A DNA stretch of 64,000 nucleotides from Chlorocebus sabaeus (Eukaryota > Chordata > Mammalia > Primates > Cercopithecidae): contig NC_132914.1 in the NCBI RefSeq assembly GCF_047675955.1, positions 39,457,521-39,521,520 on the forward strand, read 5' to 3'. The notes under the pieces are model-generated. The model saw nothing but the letters and a program-made list of their open reading frames with translations. It was not told the DNA's origin and did not search any database. The translations under genes and the position numbers were made by a program. This document shows, piece after piece, positions 11,864 through 23,040 of the stretch (the first letter of the stretch is position 1; every line of letters starts with the position of its first letter).

Positions 11864-12085
11864 GGGTGGAAGAGGAAGAAGCAGAAATGATGCTGAAAAA
11901 CCAGTTAGAGGAGAAAGATATGTATGGATAAGCTATAAAGTAAGAAGACATTCTGGGGTGATTTTACAGATGCCTGTGAATCCCTGCCCAAGTGCCCCAG
12001 TGAATAGTGATTGACCATACGACCTGCTCAAATGGCTGGCTGTCACCTGCCTCCAGCCAAAAAGGGGAGAAGTAAGCCCATGGAT

Positions 12086-12325
12086 ACAGCACAGTAGAAA
12101 AAGCACAACAGTGGAGCTAATTGCCTGGGGTTTGAATACCTGTATCCACCCTTCTTTCCCCATCTCTGTGTGATCTGGGGCAAACCGTAACCCTCTCTGA
12201 GCCAGTGCTTCCTTGTCTGAAAATAAGGATAATACTCTCATTAGGATTGCTATGAAAATAGTCATATGCAGAACTGGCATGCATCAGGGGCCTCATAATT
12301 AGTAATGGTTATTATAAGCCACACA
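12086..12325 (+). mobile_element. MIR SINE
   Basis: GTTTGAATACCTGTATCC, CTCTGTGTGATCTGGGGCAAA, AACCCTCTCTGAGCCAGTGC and GGATAATACTCTCATTAGG follow the MIR consensus order on the plus strand. Confidence 0.8.
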
Positions 12326-12334
12326 AATGTTTCT

Positions 12335-12450
12335 GTACTGGGGCTCAGAGACAATGCATGACCTTTCCAGGTTTGCACAATATATCATTATAAAACCAGA
12401 ACTCCAAGTCATGATATCTATAGTATTCTTCCCCTGAGGCTATACTTCCA
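12335..12450 (-). mobile_element. Possible second MIR, reversed
   Basis: GGGGCTCAGAGACAATGCAT and GAACTCCAAGTCATGATATC resemble the reverse-strand MIR core. Heavily diverged. Confidence 0.4.
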
Positions 12451-12655
12451 AAAACAAAGCCAGAGATGAGAGATACTTCCTCCTACATAGCTTCACGTTC
12501 TCTGTGTCCTGTGCATACTTTCTTTTGAGATCCTGAACAATGCCCAAGGCAAACCACTAAAGACTTTCATTCCCACTATCAAACACTCTTTTGCTTATAC
12601 AGTGCTTATTATCATTTCATTTCCTTTAGCCCATGTAAAACTTTTTGAATGACAT

Positions 12656-13200
12656 AATTTACAGCATTGTTTTATGTACCTATTGTGACACGACAAACTG
12701 CCTCAGAACTTACTAACTTGAAACAACAATTTGTTATTTTTCTTAATTCGGTACCTTGGCTGGGTTCAGGTGGATGGTTCTTCTGTTTCACATGGCATCA
12801 GCTGGGATCACCCTTGCAGCTGCCTTTAGCTGGGAGCTCAGCTGGAAAGTCCAAGATGGCTTCACTCATACATGTGGTGAGTCTGTAGGTGTAACTGGAA
12901 TAGCTGGGCACTCTCTTGGCTTCTCTCTCTACATATCTTTCAGCTGTCTTGCTCAATCTTCTTTCAAAGCAGCTGGCTCCCAAGAAGTGAAGCAGAAGTT
13001 GCCAGGCCCAGGCTCAGAAATCCAGAAGGTCACCTTCACTGCATTCTGTTGGTCCAAGCAAGTGACAAGGTCAGGTCAGGTGCAAAGAGAGGAAAATACA
13101 GCCTACCTTTGGATGTGGACATCCTTCCACAAGGATAGGGAGAAATTGTTGGGAGGAAGTATTGGTGACCATCTTTGTAAGTATCCACCAGAAATATTAT
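12656..13200 (-). mobile_element. Old LTR-like repeat (ERVL/MaLR-like), family uncertain
   Basis: The left edge (TTATGTACCTATTGTGACACG, then ACTTGAAACAACAATTTGTTA) resembles the reversed 3' end of MaLR-type LTRs. The body has GGGTTCAGGTGGATGGTTCT and a GGAAAGTCCAAGATGGCTTC block. A related copy lies at 34045-34400. The 188-codon open frame across it is non-coding repeat sequence. Confidence 0.5.
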
Positions 13201-13345
13201 TTGTAAAATCTGGGCTTCAGAGTCCACAGAAAACTACTCAATTACGACTTTTTAGAAAACACATCATCCATTCACAAACAATAGTTATTTTGTGTAAACA
13301 TTCTAACAACTTTTACCCTTGATTTCTTAGGAAACATTTATTTAA

Positions 13346-13797
13346 GGATTGTAGTAGAATGGATAATGACCTTCAAAAAGACATCCAAACCCCTAGAATC
13401 TGTGAATGTGACCTTATTTGGAAAAAAAGTGAAGATGTAATTAAGAGTCCTGAGATAAGATCTAACTAGATTACCCGGGTAGATCCTAAACCCAATGACA
13501 AGTGTCCTAATAAGAGACAAAGAAGGAGAAAACACATAGAGGAAAGGTAACAAGAAGATGGAGGCAGAGGCTGGAGTGATGTAGCCTTACGTCAAGGAAG
13601 CCAGTGAATGCCTGAGGCCACTGGAAGATGAAAAGGCAAAAATGGATTCTTCTTTGCAGGCTCCAGAGGAAGTATGGTCCTGCCAACACCTTGATCCAAG
13701 ATTTCTGTCCTCCAGAACTTTGAGAGAATACATTGCTGTTGTTTCAGGCCACCCAGTTTTCTTTAATTTGTTATGGCAGCCATGAGAAACTAATATA
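13346..13797 (+). mobile_element. MLT1 LTR (ERVL-MaLR)
   Basis: GAATGTGACCTTATTTGG, GATTACCCGGGTAGATCCTA, CCTGCCAACACCTTGATCC, CTGTCCTCCAGAACTTTGAG and the end TTATGGCAGCCATGAGAAAC are the ordered blocks of an MLT1-type LTR in sense orientation. Solitary and degenerate. Confidence 0.85.
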
Positions 13798-14090
13798 AGT
13801 ATCTTACCTCTTTATGATTAAGACTAAATGTTTGCCTCCCATTTAGGGATTGTGATTTATAAGGAAATGGCTGTAACTCTTGGCTCCTACTTCCCCACAC
13901 ACTCAGCAGAGGTATCGAGTAAAGGCTTTACCAGAAAACTCACCTCTGCCCAGGTCCTGAGCCAATCCTGACAGGAACACATAAGATGTTAGAAGTCTCT
14001 GTCTTGCCAGATCCTTCTGAAAACATTTTGCTGCTCACAGTTATCTGAGCCACAGCCCCTCCCTACATCACCTTCGCTCATTCCTGGGTG
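13798..14090. other. Unique sequence, no gene seen
   Basis: A spacer between MLT1 and MIR with no recognised feature. Confidence 0.45.
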
Positions 14091-14286
14091 GACTCAGGCT
14101 TTGGGATCAGACACAGTTGAAGTTGCAGCAGGATAACATGTAAATTCTCAGAGCTCTTGTTTCTTTCTCAGTAAAATGGGATGATATCACCTTCCTCACA
14201 GACCTACTTCAAAAATTAAAGTTAACTAAAACACCTGGCACATAGTAGGACCTCAAGAAATGGTGCCCATTATTACTACTACTTTT
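14091..14286 (+). mobile_element. MIR SINE
   Basis: CTTTCTCAGTAAAATGGGATG, CACCTTCCTCACAGACC and ACACCTGGCACATAGTAGGAC match the MIR 3' half. Confidence 0.8.
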
Positions 14287-14435
14287 AAGCTGTATGTAGT
14301 TGCTTATCTGTTTCACATACCTGATGCTCAGTGGGGCTGGAGCCATACTCTAAAGTCCAATCTGATTAGCAAAGCCTCTGACCCCTTTCCTAACCTTTGC
14401 CAGCTAATTTGCCCCTCCCAAATCAGCTGCCCTCT

Positions 14436-14634
14436 GTGATCCTCCCACCTCAGCCTTCCAGGTAGCTGGAACTACAGGGATGCATTACCAACTCTGGCTA
14501 ATTTTTGTATTTTTAGTAGAGAGAGGGTTTTGCCATGTTGCCCAGGCTGGTCTAGAACTCCTGGGCTCAAGTGATCCTCCCGCCTCAGCCTCTCAAAATG
14601 CTGGGATTACAGCCATAAACCACCATGCCCAGCC
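14436..14634 (-). mobile_element. Alu (J-age), 3' truncated
   Basis: Reads from GTGATCCTCCCACCTCAGCC through the middle A-rich linker (TATTTTTAGTAGAGAGAGGG) to ACCACCATGCCCAGCC. The distal part of the right arm and the A tail are missing. Confidence 0.85.
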
Positions 14635-14745
14635 CGGCTTCTGATTCCAGCTTTCCTCTCCACACAGCTTTTACCCTCCAACAAACTTTTCACACTCCTA
14701 ACTCTAGCTCCTCCTCACTGGACCCAGCTATCATCTATCCTACCA

Positions 14746-14945
14746 CAGCGGTTCTCAAAAAAGTGTAGTCCCAAAACCAGCAAGCATCATCAGCATCACC
14801 TGGGAACGTATTAAAAATGCAGATCTCAGACCCTAACCCTAATCCAGACCTACTGACTCAGAAACTGAGGTGGTCAGGCCCAGCATCTGTATGTATGTAA
14901 CAAGCCCTGTAGGAGACTCTGACGCACGCATTCTGAGAACTGCAG
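14746..14945 (+). mobile_element. MER5A hAT-Charlie relic, complete ends
   Basis: Begins CAGCGGTTCTCAAA and ends TTCTGAGAACTGCAG, an inverted terminal repeat pair. Interior ATCAGCATCACCTGGGAAC and CCAGACCTACTGACTCAG fit the family. An imperfect 8-bp target duplication flanks it (TCCTACCA at 14738-14745 and CCCTACTA at 14946-14953). Confidence 0.85.
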
Positions 14946-16250
14946 CCCTACTATATTTCAGTAAGAGTTCACATTACCTGATTGCCTCTGCAGTAAATGA
15001 ATCACCTGCCTGGGGTTCTGCAAGAGATGCTGCTAGCCCCCTCTGCAGACCATGCAAATAAAGAGGACTACATCATTTGCTGGGCAGCAAGACCTTGCCA
15101 AAACCCAAGGCAGCTTTCTTAATAGCTGACACACTGGATATGCCCAGTTTCTGTCTCTCCAAACCCAGACTGTCACCAACCTGGCCACTCCACTGGAAGT
15201 AACATAATCAATGCAGTAAAGTTAACTGCAAGGTCAAAATCAGAGTTTGAACTGTAAAGGTACAATATTTGACATTTATTTTGCCAACTGCTTTCTACAG
15301 CATCTCAAGTGTTTAACAAATGATACCTTCTAATATTTAACTTTTCAGGGCTCATGGTGTATTTGATGCTTCATAGGATGTGATTCAGAGATCAACCTTA
15401 TCCTGCTCTTAAATTCTGCATTTATCTTGCCAGGATCCCATGAGCTAGGCTGTAAAAGCAAACCATGTTGACAAAATTCGGAGCCTACTGTAAGCACCCA
15501 ACTGCTGGGGTATTCCTTGCACTGACCCACCCTGGAGCCAATCTTCAGCCTCTTTGGCCCCTCCTTGTAATAGTACAAATAGATTTTGTTGTTAAAGCTT
15601 CCTCCTTAATTACTGACATATGTGCAATTCAAGTTACTTTCTTGCAATTATGTTATTCAGCAATAATTGGATTTCTAGTTTTAATTGGACCATAAATTAG
15701 CAATAGCTTTCATGAACACCATTACAGTGATTTCTAGCTACAGTTTTTGCTGCTTTTTGAGTACATTATATTTCAAACAGAATGAATCACCAGGAAAAGA
15801 AGTCACAGCTGCAGTGAACTCTTGCATGGGTTCATATTAATGATTACAAGTTGGGTGCTATGCTGTTGTAACTAAACATTTGCTACAACTACTGCCCACT
15901 GGGCATTGCTGTGTCATGAGGCTGCCTCCTGCCCAGGGTGAGAGCACACAATTGTGCTGGGATGAAGATCCAGCCACATGACTCGATATTTACTCAGCTA
16001 AATGGGGAAGAGAATCTTTTTCTTACCACCTGCTACTGCAGATAAACACTTGAAAATAAAACAAAAGAAAACCAAACTCTTCTTGAAAGCTGCTGAAATA
16101 AAAATTTTGCTGAAACTACCAAAAGCATAATCCCATTGCTATCTTCCTTTCCTAAAGGGACTATTTACTCAAATCAGTACAATAAATATTTGCTGAGCAT
16201 TGGCAATGTGCTGGTTATTGAAAAAGATGCTAAGCTAGTAAGAGACAATA
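14946..16250. other. Unique sequence, no gene seen
   Basis: About 1.3 kb without a recognisable element. Part of 16165-16240 (TACAATAAATATTTGCTGAGC) resembles an old, widely spread mammalian repeat. Overlapping frames at 15345-15695 on both strands look random. Confidence 0.5.
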
Positions 16251-16492
16251 AAGTGATGTAGTTAAGAGCATGAGATTTGGAGTCAGGCCTCCTGGGTTAG
16301 AATTACAGCTCTGCTGCTTCTTGGCTGTGTGACCTCTGGCAAATTACTTACTCTCTCCATAGTTCTTTTTCCTTATTTGACAAATATACCACACGGTACT
16401 TGTCTGGATTAAATGACTTCCAACATTTAAAAAGGACTTTTTAAAGCACCTGGCACATGGTAAGCACTTACTTACTAAATGCTCATTATTCT
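16251..16492 (+). mobile_element. MIR SINE, near full length
   Basis: Begins at the tRNA-like head (TGTAGTTAAGAGCATGAG), then GGCTGTGTGACCTCTGGCAA, and ends GCACCTGGCACATGGTAAGC. Confidence 0.88.
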
Positions 16493-16504
16493 AGTTCAAG
16501 GTGA

Positions 16505-16605
16505 TAAAGGCTTCATCTGTCTTGTCCATCACTGTATTCCCTAGCATCCAGAATAGTGACTGATTGACAGATGATAAGTGCTCAAGAGATGTCTTTTGTC
16601 TAATA
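16505..16605 (+). mobile_element. LINE-2 3' end
   Basis: TCATCTGTCTTGTCCATCAC, TGTATTCCCTAGCATCCAGA and GATAAGTGCTCAAGAGATG match the L2 terminal region. Confidence 0.7.
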
Positions 16606-16846
16606 GGAAAATCCTACACTACAGGAAGTGCCCAAAGAAGGAGGGGATTTAAAGAAGAGAGGAACTGGATCTAGTTTGGAAGTGTATCAGTCAGGGTCTT
16701 GGCAGGAAACAGAGCACATTCAAAAGGGATGATGAAAGAGCATTTCATGAAATAACTACTTAAAAATTTATGGGGGCAGATTAAGAGAAACAAACAAAAA
16801 TGGTGAAGGATCACAGAGTCAGCAAGAACAGAGAATTATTACCTCC
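16606..16846. other. Unique or old-repeat sequence
   Basis: GTATCAGTCAGGGTCTTGGC near 16685 resembles the edge of an old repeat that I cannot name. Confidence 0.4.
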
Positions 16847-17214
16847 TGTCTTAGTCCATTTTCATGCTGCTATAAAGAACTGCCAGAGACTGAGTAATTT
16901 ATAAAGGTTTAACTGACTCACAGTTCTGCACAGCTAGGAGGCCTCAGGAAACTTACAATTGTGGTGGAAGGGGAAGCAAACATGTTCTTCTTCACGTGAT
17001 GGCAGGAAGGAGAAGTACCTAGCAAAGAGGGAAAAGTCCTTTATAAAACCACCAGATCTCATGAGAACTCACTCATTATCATGAGCGCAGCAGCATGGGG
17101 GTAATGTCCCCATGATTCAATTACCTCCCACCAGGTCCCTCCCATGACATGTGGGAATTATGGGAACTACAGTTCAAGGTGAAATTTGGGTGGGGACACA
17201 GTGAAACCATATCA
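16847..17214 (-). mobile_element. THE1/MST-class LTR (ERVL-MaLR)
   Basis: The whole reverse-strand LTR is readable: TGTCTTAGTCCATTTTCATG at the left, GAGGCCTCAGGAAACTTACA, ACCAGATCTCATGAGAACTC, and CACAGTGAAACCATATCA at the right. The ends are TG and CA. Solitary. The 5-bp target duplication is not clear. Confidence 0.9.
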
Positions 17215-17450
17215 CAGCCCCAGACCCACAGGGGCCCAAAAGAGCTGTGGAGAGAGGCCCTGACAGGAGCAATGGCCTTCAGCAACAAGTACAGTCTCTG
17301 CTGACCTCCAGCCACACAGGAGGGAAGCCAGAGGAATCAAGACTCTGACCTCTCTCTCATGTCCTCTGATCTTGTCCTGTTGGCCAAACCCAATTGGAAG
17401 CAATATATGTGATTATTTTTGCATTAACTAATAAATTATTTATTTTTATT

Positions 17451-17452
<2 letters not shown>

Positions 17453-17497
<45 letters not shown>
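17453..17497 (+). repeat. (CA)n microsatellite
   Basis: About 21 uninterrupted CA units after an AT-rich TTTATTTATA stretch. Probably polymorphic. Confidence 0.97.
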
Positions 17498-17499
<2 letters not shown>

Positions 17500-17999
17500 A
17501 TAGTAATGACCATAATTTTGAAGTGGAAATAAATGAAAATACTATTTTTATATATCTGCAAAACCAATGATGTAACGTGGGAAAAAAATCCATGGTTTTT
17601 ATGGCCAACAAAGTTTCTTGGGGTTTGTTGCCTATATTTATAGTTGAAGAAAATGCTAAATTTCAGCTAGAAGTTAATGAAAATAAAGAAGTAGGGTTTT
17701 TGTCTCCTCCAAGTTCATGCAATCCCTGAATTAAGTACCCCTGGCGTAGTCCTGTTATACCTATTTTCATCTTCCCAATAGGCAGAGGCTACTGAAGGCA
17801 AAATTTACAGGGCTTCCCTAGAGGAGTGTTGATTCAGAAGGCCATTACTTTTCCCTTGAAGGGAGACTATGGTTGAGCTAATTAGATTTGTGGAGACTTT
17901 TCTGTGTCCCTGTAAAACCTAATACATAGTATGAGTGAGGTGGTCATGGATAACTTATGAAGACCATCTCATTAGCTTATAATCATTGCTCATAACATT
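17498..17999. other. Unique sequence, no gene seen
   Basis: No recognised repeat or exon. Confidence 0.5.
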
Positions 18000-18245
18000 T
18001 ATGTATTCAGCAAATATGTACTGAGCATCTACTATGTGTCAGACACTGTTCTAGATACTATGGATACATCAGTGGACAAAATAGATTTTTAAAAATATTC
18101 CTTGCTCTCATGAAGCTTAGATTGTAGTTGGGGTGAGTGGGTGAAGGTTCAGACAACAAACAAAAATAAATAATATAAATGGTATCATATGTAAAGAGGT
18201 GATAAGTACTCTGAAAAAATATAGAGAACATTTTAGGAAGTATAG
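18000..18245 (+). mobile_element. Old interspersed repeat, family not named
   Basis: CAGCAAATATGTACTGAGCATC, ACTATGTGTCAGACACTGTTC and GCTCTCATGAAGCTTAGATTG match a widespread ancient mammalian repeat that recurs at 25135-25400, 25590-25735, 23041-23310 and 55640-55840. I recognise the sequence but cannot assign a family name. Confidence 0.55.
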
Positions 18246-18320
18246 GGAACCATGGGGAGGGTTGTAATTTTAAACGACGTAACCAGAGTAAAGTTTATTA
18301 TTAATAAGAATGTGAAGTTT

Positions 18321-18609
18321 GGCCATGCACGGTGGCTCATGCCTGTAATCCCAGCACTTTGGAAGGCCAAGATGGGTAGATTGCTTGAGTCCAGGAGTTC
18401 AAGATCAGCCTGAAAAACAGGGCAAAACTCCATCTCTACAAAAACTTAGCCGGGTGTGTGGGCACACACACCTGTACTCCCAGTTACTCAGAGGCTAAGG
18501 TGGATCACTTGAAGTCCAGGAGGTGGAGGTTGTAGTGAGTCATGATTGTGCCACTGCACTCCAGCCTGGGCAACAGAGAAAGACCCTCTCTCAAAAAAAA
18601 AAAAAAAAA
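18321..18609 (+). mobile_element. AluJ, full length
   Basis: GGCCATGCACGGTGGCTCATG to a 17-bp A tail. The J-age left arm has GATTGCTTGAGTCCAGGAG. A second Alu is inserted directly at its tail. Confidence 0.9.
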
Positions 18610-18889
18610 GCCAGGCACCGTGGCTCACACATGTAATCTCCACTTTGGGAGGCTGAGGTGAGGTGGGCGGGTCACCTGAGGTCAGGAGTTTGAGACCAGC
18701 CTGACCAACATGGAGAAACCCCGTTTCTACTAAAAATACAAAATTAGCTGGGCATGGTGGTGCATGCCTATAATCCCAGCTACTTGGGAGGCTGAGGCAG
18801 GAGAATTGCTTGAACCCAGGAGGCAGAGGTTGCAGTGAGCCAAGATTATGCCATTGTACTCCAGCCTGGGTGACAAGAGCGAAACTCTG
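18610..18889 (+). mobile_element. AluS inserted in the tail of the AluJ
   Basis: GCCAGGCACCGTGGCTCAC to GAGCGAAACTCTG. AAGTTT before the AluJ (18315-18320) and CAAGTTTAAG after the microsatellite suggest that the pair plus expanded tail lies between the original AluJ target duplication. Confidence 0.9.
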
Positions 18890-18903
18890 AAAAGAAAAAG
18901 GAA

Positions 18904-18935
<32 letters not shown>

Positions 18936-19034
18936 AAGCAGGGAGGGAGGGAGGGAGGGAGGGAGGGAGGAAGGAAGGAAGGAAGGAAGGAAGGAAGGAA
19001 GGAAGGAAGGAAGGAAGGAAGGAAGGAAGGAAGG
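18890..19034 (+). repeat. Expanded Alu tail: GA, GGGA and GGAA microsatellite
   Basis: The A-rich AluS tail (AAAAGAAAAAGG) continues into about 14 GA, about 7 GGGA and then about 16 GGAA units. This is a clear case of a microsatellite born from a SINE tail. Open frames across it on both strands are repeat artefacts. Confidence 0.96.
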
Positions 19035-19883
19035 TCAAGTTTAAGAAAAGACTTTAAGGAGGTGAGAACAATCATACTACCTTAACAAATGAGTTATCTC
19101 ACCCAAAAGCAGCCACACATTCTTCTGTGTCAGTAGGAGCAGCACAAGAATGGATTTAAGAATCCTTGTCCCTGTCTTCTCTCTGAAAGTTGACATTTTC
19201 TGGATGTGGTTTCTTCATCTCTGAAAGAGGAGAGCTGGACTAGGTCAACAATTACAGAACTGTGACCAGCACACCCTTGGGTGGGGTGCATCCGGGGTGT
19301 TGGAGAGAGATGATACGAGAGAGGCTAAGTAGACAAAGATTTCAGTCACTTCCCCAACTTCAACCTTTGATCTGTTTTATACAATGGGGTCGTAAGTCAG
19401 ATTTTGTTTTTAGAAAAAGTGTTTCCCTACAAACCAAAGGAAAAAAGTTTGAAAGCCATTAAGTAGTTATTGTAGATTTTCTTCCTTTTAAATAATTGTC
19501 ATCATCCAAAAGAAACATCATGACAATGTTGGCTACCGCTGCCTGCATCTTCACTTCTCACAGCTTGCCATGACTTCACTACTTCTTTTGGTTTTAATTC
19601 ATTGCTGTCCACACAGAGGTATTTACAGTGATGATCATGAGTTTCAAAACAAGTCTAATGAAATGTGCATTTTCTTAGGATAGTGAGTTCCCAAAACAAA
19701 CAAGCATTGATTTCAGGAACCAAATTACATAGCATCCAGGCGAGGAGGAGGCTGCCCGGGAGGGTAAAGGGTCTTGCGTCTCCTTGCCCTGCCAGCACCC
19801 CTACCTGCTCCACTAATGCATTCCGTATTAATTTTAATAAGGAAATATCTGATTATCCCCATTTAAAAGAGTCCTCCAACCTA
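19035..19883. other. Unique sequence, no gene seen
   Basis: A hAT-like end (AAGTTTGAAAGCCATT) near 19445 is the only hint of a repeat. The frames at 19262 and 19665 show no coding signature. Confidence 0.45.
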
Positions 19884-19932
19884 TACACACACACACACAC
19901 ACACGCACACACACATGCACGCTCACCCACAG
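19884..19932 (+). repeat. Imperfect (CA)n microsatellite
   Basis: ACACACACACACACACACGC followed by interrupted CA/TGCA units. Confidence 0.9.
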
Positions 19933-20575
19933 GAATTTTCTAATAGGCGATAGATCCTTGGAACAGGGTCCCCTTCAGTCCGATGTCAGACATAGCACAG
20001 CCACATAACTGATTATATTGCTCTCCCCATAAATATTCTACCACCAAGGAAGAGATTTACGATATTGTATCTTCAGTTCAATTTTCAGAACGATTTACAG
20101 CTCACATGCATCCAAAAACTTATTACCAACTGCATTATTTGAAAACAAAGCGATAACCTGCTATCCTCCAAGAGGACCAAAGGAGGCTTCAGCGGCACCT
20201 TCTATCTCTCTCCACACTCTCTCTGCCACTCCTATTACTATAACAAATATAACAAATATCTTAAGTGAAATTACAAAGCACACACGCTACATGGTGGGTA
20301 GTAGTCTATTAAGTGAAAAGCCTTCAGAGGACCACATATTTGTCTTACCTTGATAAGACTTTTCAAGAAACAGAGGGGCCTAAAGCAGAACTGTGCTGAG
20401 AAACAGTGAGTCCCTGGGAGCACATTCCTGCTGATAACAACCAGCTTTAGAAAATGCGACACCTAGCACAGAGGCTGAGTTTACTCATTCTTAATGTGCT
20501 GCACCCACCTGACTTCATGACTTAGGTTCCATCCCTAAGCAGACCCATGCAACCTTGCAGTGTGTTCCTATGAAC
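19933..20575. other. Unique sequence, no gene seen
   Basis: No repeat family or splice-bounded frame is recognised. Confidence 0.5.
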
Positions 20576-20764
20576 CCCAGATGCACATCAGAAGCCCTGA
20601 GGGAACTTCAAAAGAATATACTAATTCCTAGCCCCATATTTAGTGATTCTGATTTAATCAGTCTCGGGTAGGGCCTGGACATCAGTATTTTTCCAAAGCA
20701 GAATGGCCCTCCACCCCCACCCCATGATTCCACCACTAGAGCAGAGTTGAGAACCTCTGACACA
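20576..20764 (+). mobile_element. MER5A-like hAT relic
   Basis: TAGTGATTCTGATTTAATCAG, GGTAGGGCCTGGACATCAG and the terminal GAGTTGAGAACCTCTG follow the family. The 5' end is degraded. Confidence 0.7.
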
Positions 20765-20867
20765 GTGGCTGTGAGCTTTCGATTCCTCAGCTGTGAACCA
20801 CAACTAGCAGGCACGCACTTTGACAAGTTGTGTGAATGGATATACAGGTCCAGCTTGTTAACCTTCA

Positions 20868-20992
20868 TGGCCCACACTAGTGCCTGGCATACTTTAATAA
20901 CTCAATAAATATGGGTTGAATTAACCGGTGCATAAACACCAGGTTCTAGGCATGGTATTACATCTCAGTCATCAATAAATGTCAGCTAATAC
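20868..20992 (+). mobile_element. L2 3' end followed by a MIR tail
   Basis: CACTAGTGCCTGGCATACTTT and CTCAATAAATATGGGTTGAAT fit the L2 terminus. TCATCAATAAATGTCAGCT resembles a MIR end. Confidence 0.5.
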
Positions 20993-22200
20993 TGTTATTC
21001 AAAATGCCCTTTAAAACCTTTTAATTTATAGTTTTCTCCAATAAAAGTGTCTTTATTTGAAATGAAATACTATTTAAAAAGTGTCTTGTTTTTCCATCCC
21101 AAAGGCATTATTTACTTTCTGGACTAATCTTTTTAGCATTATCACATACTATCACATGATAAGGAGAACTATGAAATTCAGTATAAGAAATGTACCAGCA
21201 CCCAGCACTGGCATGCATCTTTCTACCCTGAAATGTTTTCCCATGTCCTGTTTCAGTGGTACGGTGGAGAAGAAATGCACCTTATCTGCATTTGCCATTC
21301 CTCATGTATTGAGAACATACTTTTAACATACCATGACTAACTTCATACTGTCATGAACATTTATGTCCATAAATTCAACATTCTTGCAAAAACTGAGCAA
21401 ATACCTGTTTGTAGAAGCAAAATCACAAGAAAAATGTCTGTGTGTCCATTTTCACTTTGGTTCCAACAGCATCGAAGTCCTCTGCTGTTCAAGCAGGAGG
21501 GGGACACCAGTCATATCTCCAATGGACATGAACCTCGTGGTAACAGACACAGTACAATCATTCTGGCCCATTTCATTGATTGGTGCCTGTAGCCACACAA
21601 TCAATCCCCCTGGGGAAGTAGCTTTCATGATGTGCACTGGTAATGAAGGCAGGTGAAAGAATTGGTGCCCCTGAGCTGCATTCCAGGGACCATCTTACAT
21701 TATTGTTTTTGCAGCTATATAATTGCAAGCTCAATTACACCAGAGAAAGGGAATTTTGAAGAAGTAGCTGGGGACCTGGCCCACACAATGAATCAACCCT
21801 TTTCATTAAGATTCATCCCTAATTCCTCCTTCTTTCTCAGTCCGGATTTCTCTCCACTTCACTCAGGCGGCACTGTGATTCCCTAATACTAACTCTTCCT
21901 TTCAAATCCAAGTACTTCACAGTCACGATTTAAAACTTTTGAGTTTCATTCAGATTTGGTCCCTTTGAAAGCCAGCTTCAGACTCCTCTTTAAAATATGA
22001 ATAATGTCTGCCCCCTCAGCCAATCAGGCCGGCCCCTGCCACATCCTTTTGAGGTGCCTGTCCCCCCAGGATTGCCTGGAATGCTTGCATCTTTGAAAAA
22101 TATCTATAATAAAAATTCAAATACATTCAAAAATGAATATAAATAAAACATAATTTCCTCCAAATGATTTATAAAATACTAAAACATTCACTTCCCTGTC
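20993..22200. other. Unique sequence, no firm gene
   Basis: An acceptor-like CACTTTGGTTCCAACAG at 21455-21471 precedes a short open stretch to about 21539, where a weak GTAACA donor could lie. Coding quality is not persuasive. The rest is AT-rich, ending with TAAATAAAACATAA. Confidence 0.45.
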
Positions 22201-22204
22201 TTCT

Positions 22205-22445
22205 GCCTGTCAAGAGCGCAGCGGCACGCATCCTTGGGGTGGCGGAGCTGCTTCGCTTTCCCCTTCAGAGGCCCTTCCTCGGCTCAAGCGAGGCGCTGCC
22301 TTGGCAACACAGAACACCCCAAAGCCTGCCAGTCCCCACAGCACCTCGCTCTCACTTTATCCATCAAAGCAGCAGCGCGATCCTATCCATGGAGAGATGG
22401 GATAGCTCTATCGTTCCTCCTCAGGGGGCTCGAATTTTAGGGGAA
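22205..22445. promoter_or_regulatory. CpG-enriched unique patch with an RFX-type X-box
   Basis: Roughly a dozen CpGs in 240 bp, unusual for this CpG-poor window. No repeat is recognised. GCTGCCTTGGCAAC at 22295-22308 is close to the RFX palindromic X-box. A 125-codon plus-strand frame spans the patch (22164-22541), but its composition does not distinguish coding from GC-rich non-coding DNA. Best guess: an enhancer or small promoter. Confidence 0.35.
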
Positions 22446-22690
22446 GTGCTGAGATGGAAAAACCTGTCAGGACAGCAACAAGTGGGGTACAGGGGAAAGA
22501 TACAATCCCTCCCCTGGGGATTTCTCCTCTACCCCCACTGAGTGAAAGGCACTGTGGGAGAGCTTCACTCCTCCACCCACCTCAGCCTTCCCCACTCCCT
22601 GCCAGCCCCTGATTCCCTGCCTCTGTAACCACGGAGATGCCTGGGGTGGGTCCAAGGCCGGAAGTGGCACCCACAAAATCCCCTGAAGGG

Positions 22691-22831
22691 CATAAGAAAA
22701 CACAGTTGCTGGGGCCCACTACAGAGTTCCTAATTCAGTTGGTCGTGGTGGGCCTGAGAATCTGCATTTCTAACACATGCCCAGGTGACGCTGAGGCTGC
22801 GGGACTGGGAACCGCACTTTAGGAACAACTC
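22691..22831 (+). mobile_element. MER5A-like hAT relic
   Basis: GTTGCTGGGGCCCACTACAG, GGGCCTGAGAATCTGCATTT, CCCAGGTGACGCTGAGGCTG and GGGAACCGCACTTTAGGAAC keep the MER5A order. Confidence 0.75.
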
Positions 22832-23040
22832 ACCTATGTTCTCAGGAACCAAGGCTCCTTTGATGGGACTCCGGTGGGAATGCCATTGTGCTCAAAGACC
22901 TTCCCGCAGAATAGGATGTGATCATATTGCTACCCTGAGAGGATATTGATCATGTCATATTCCATAGAAAGACTCCAGAGCTATGTGATTTCCAGGGAAT
23001 TCTCTGTGCGCGCACACACACCACACACACACACTCAAAA
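22832..23040. other. Unique sequence with a short CA repeat
   Basis: GCGCGCACACACACCACACA near 23006 is a short imperfect CA run. Nothing else is recognised. Confidence 0.5.

Noticed and set aside
12756..13322. 188-codon plus-strand frame
   Set aside because: It spans an old LTR-like repeat with a related copy at 34045; no domain or splice support.
14820..14846. Telomere-like CCCTAACCCTAA
   Set aside because: Only two units, inside a MER5A copy that normally has a related sequence at this point; no interstitial telomere array.
18488..19075. 195-codon minus-strand frame
   Set aside because: Translation of an antisense AluS plus its GGAA tail.
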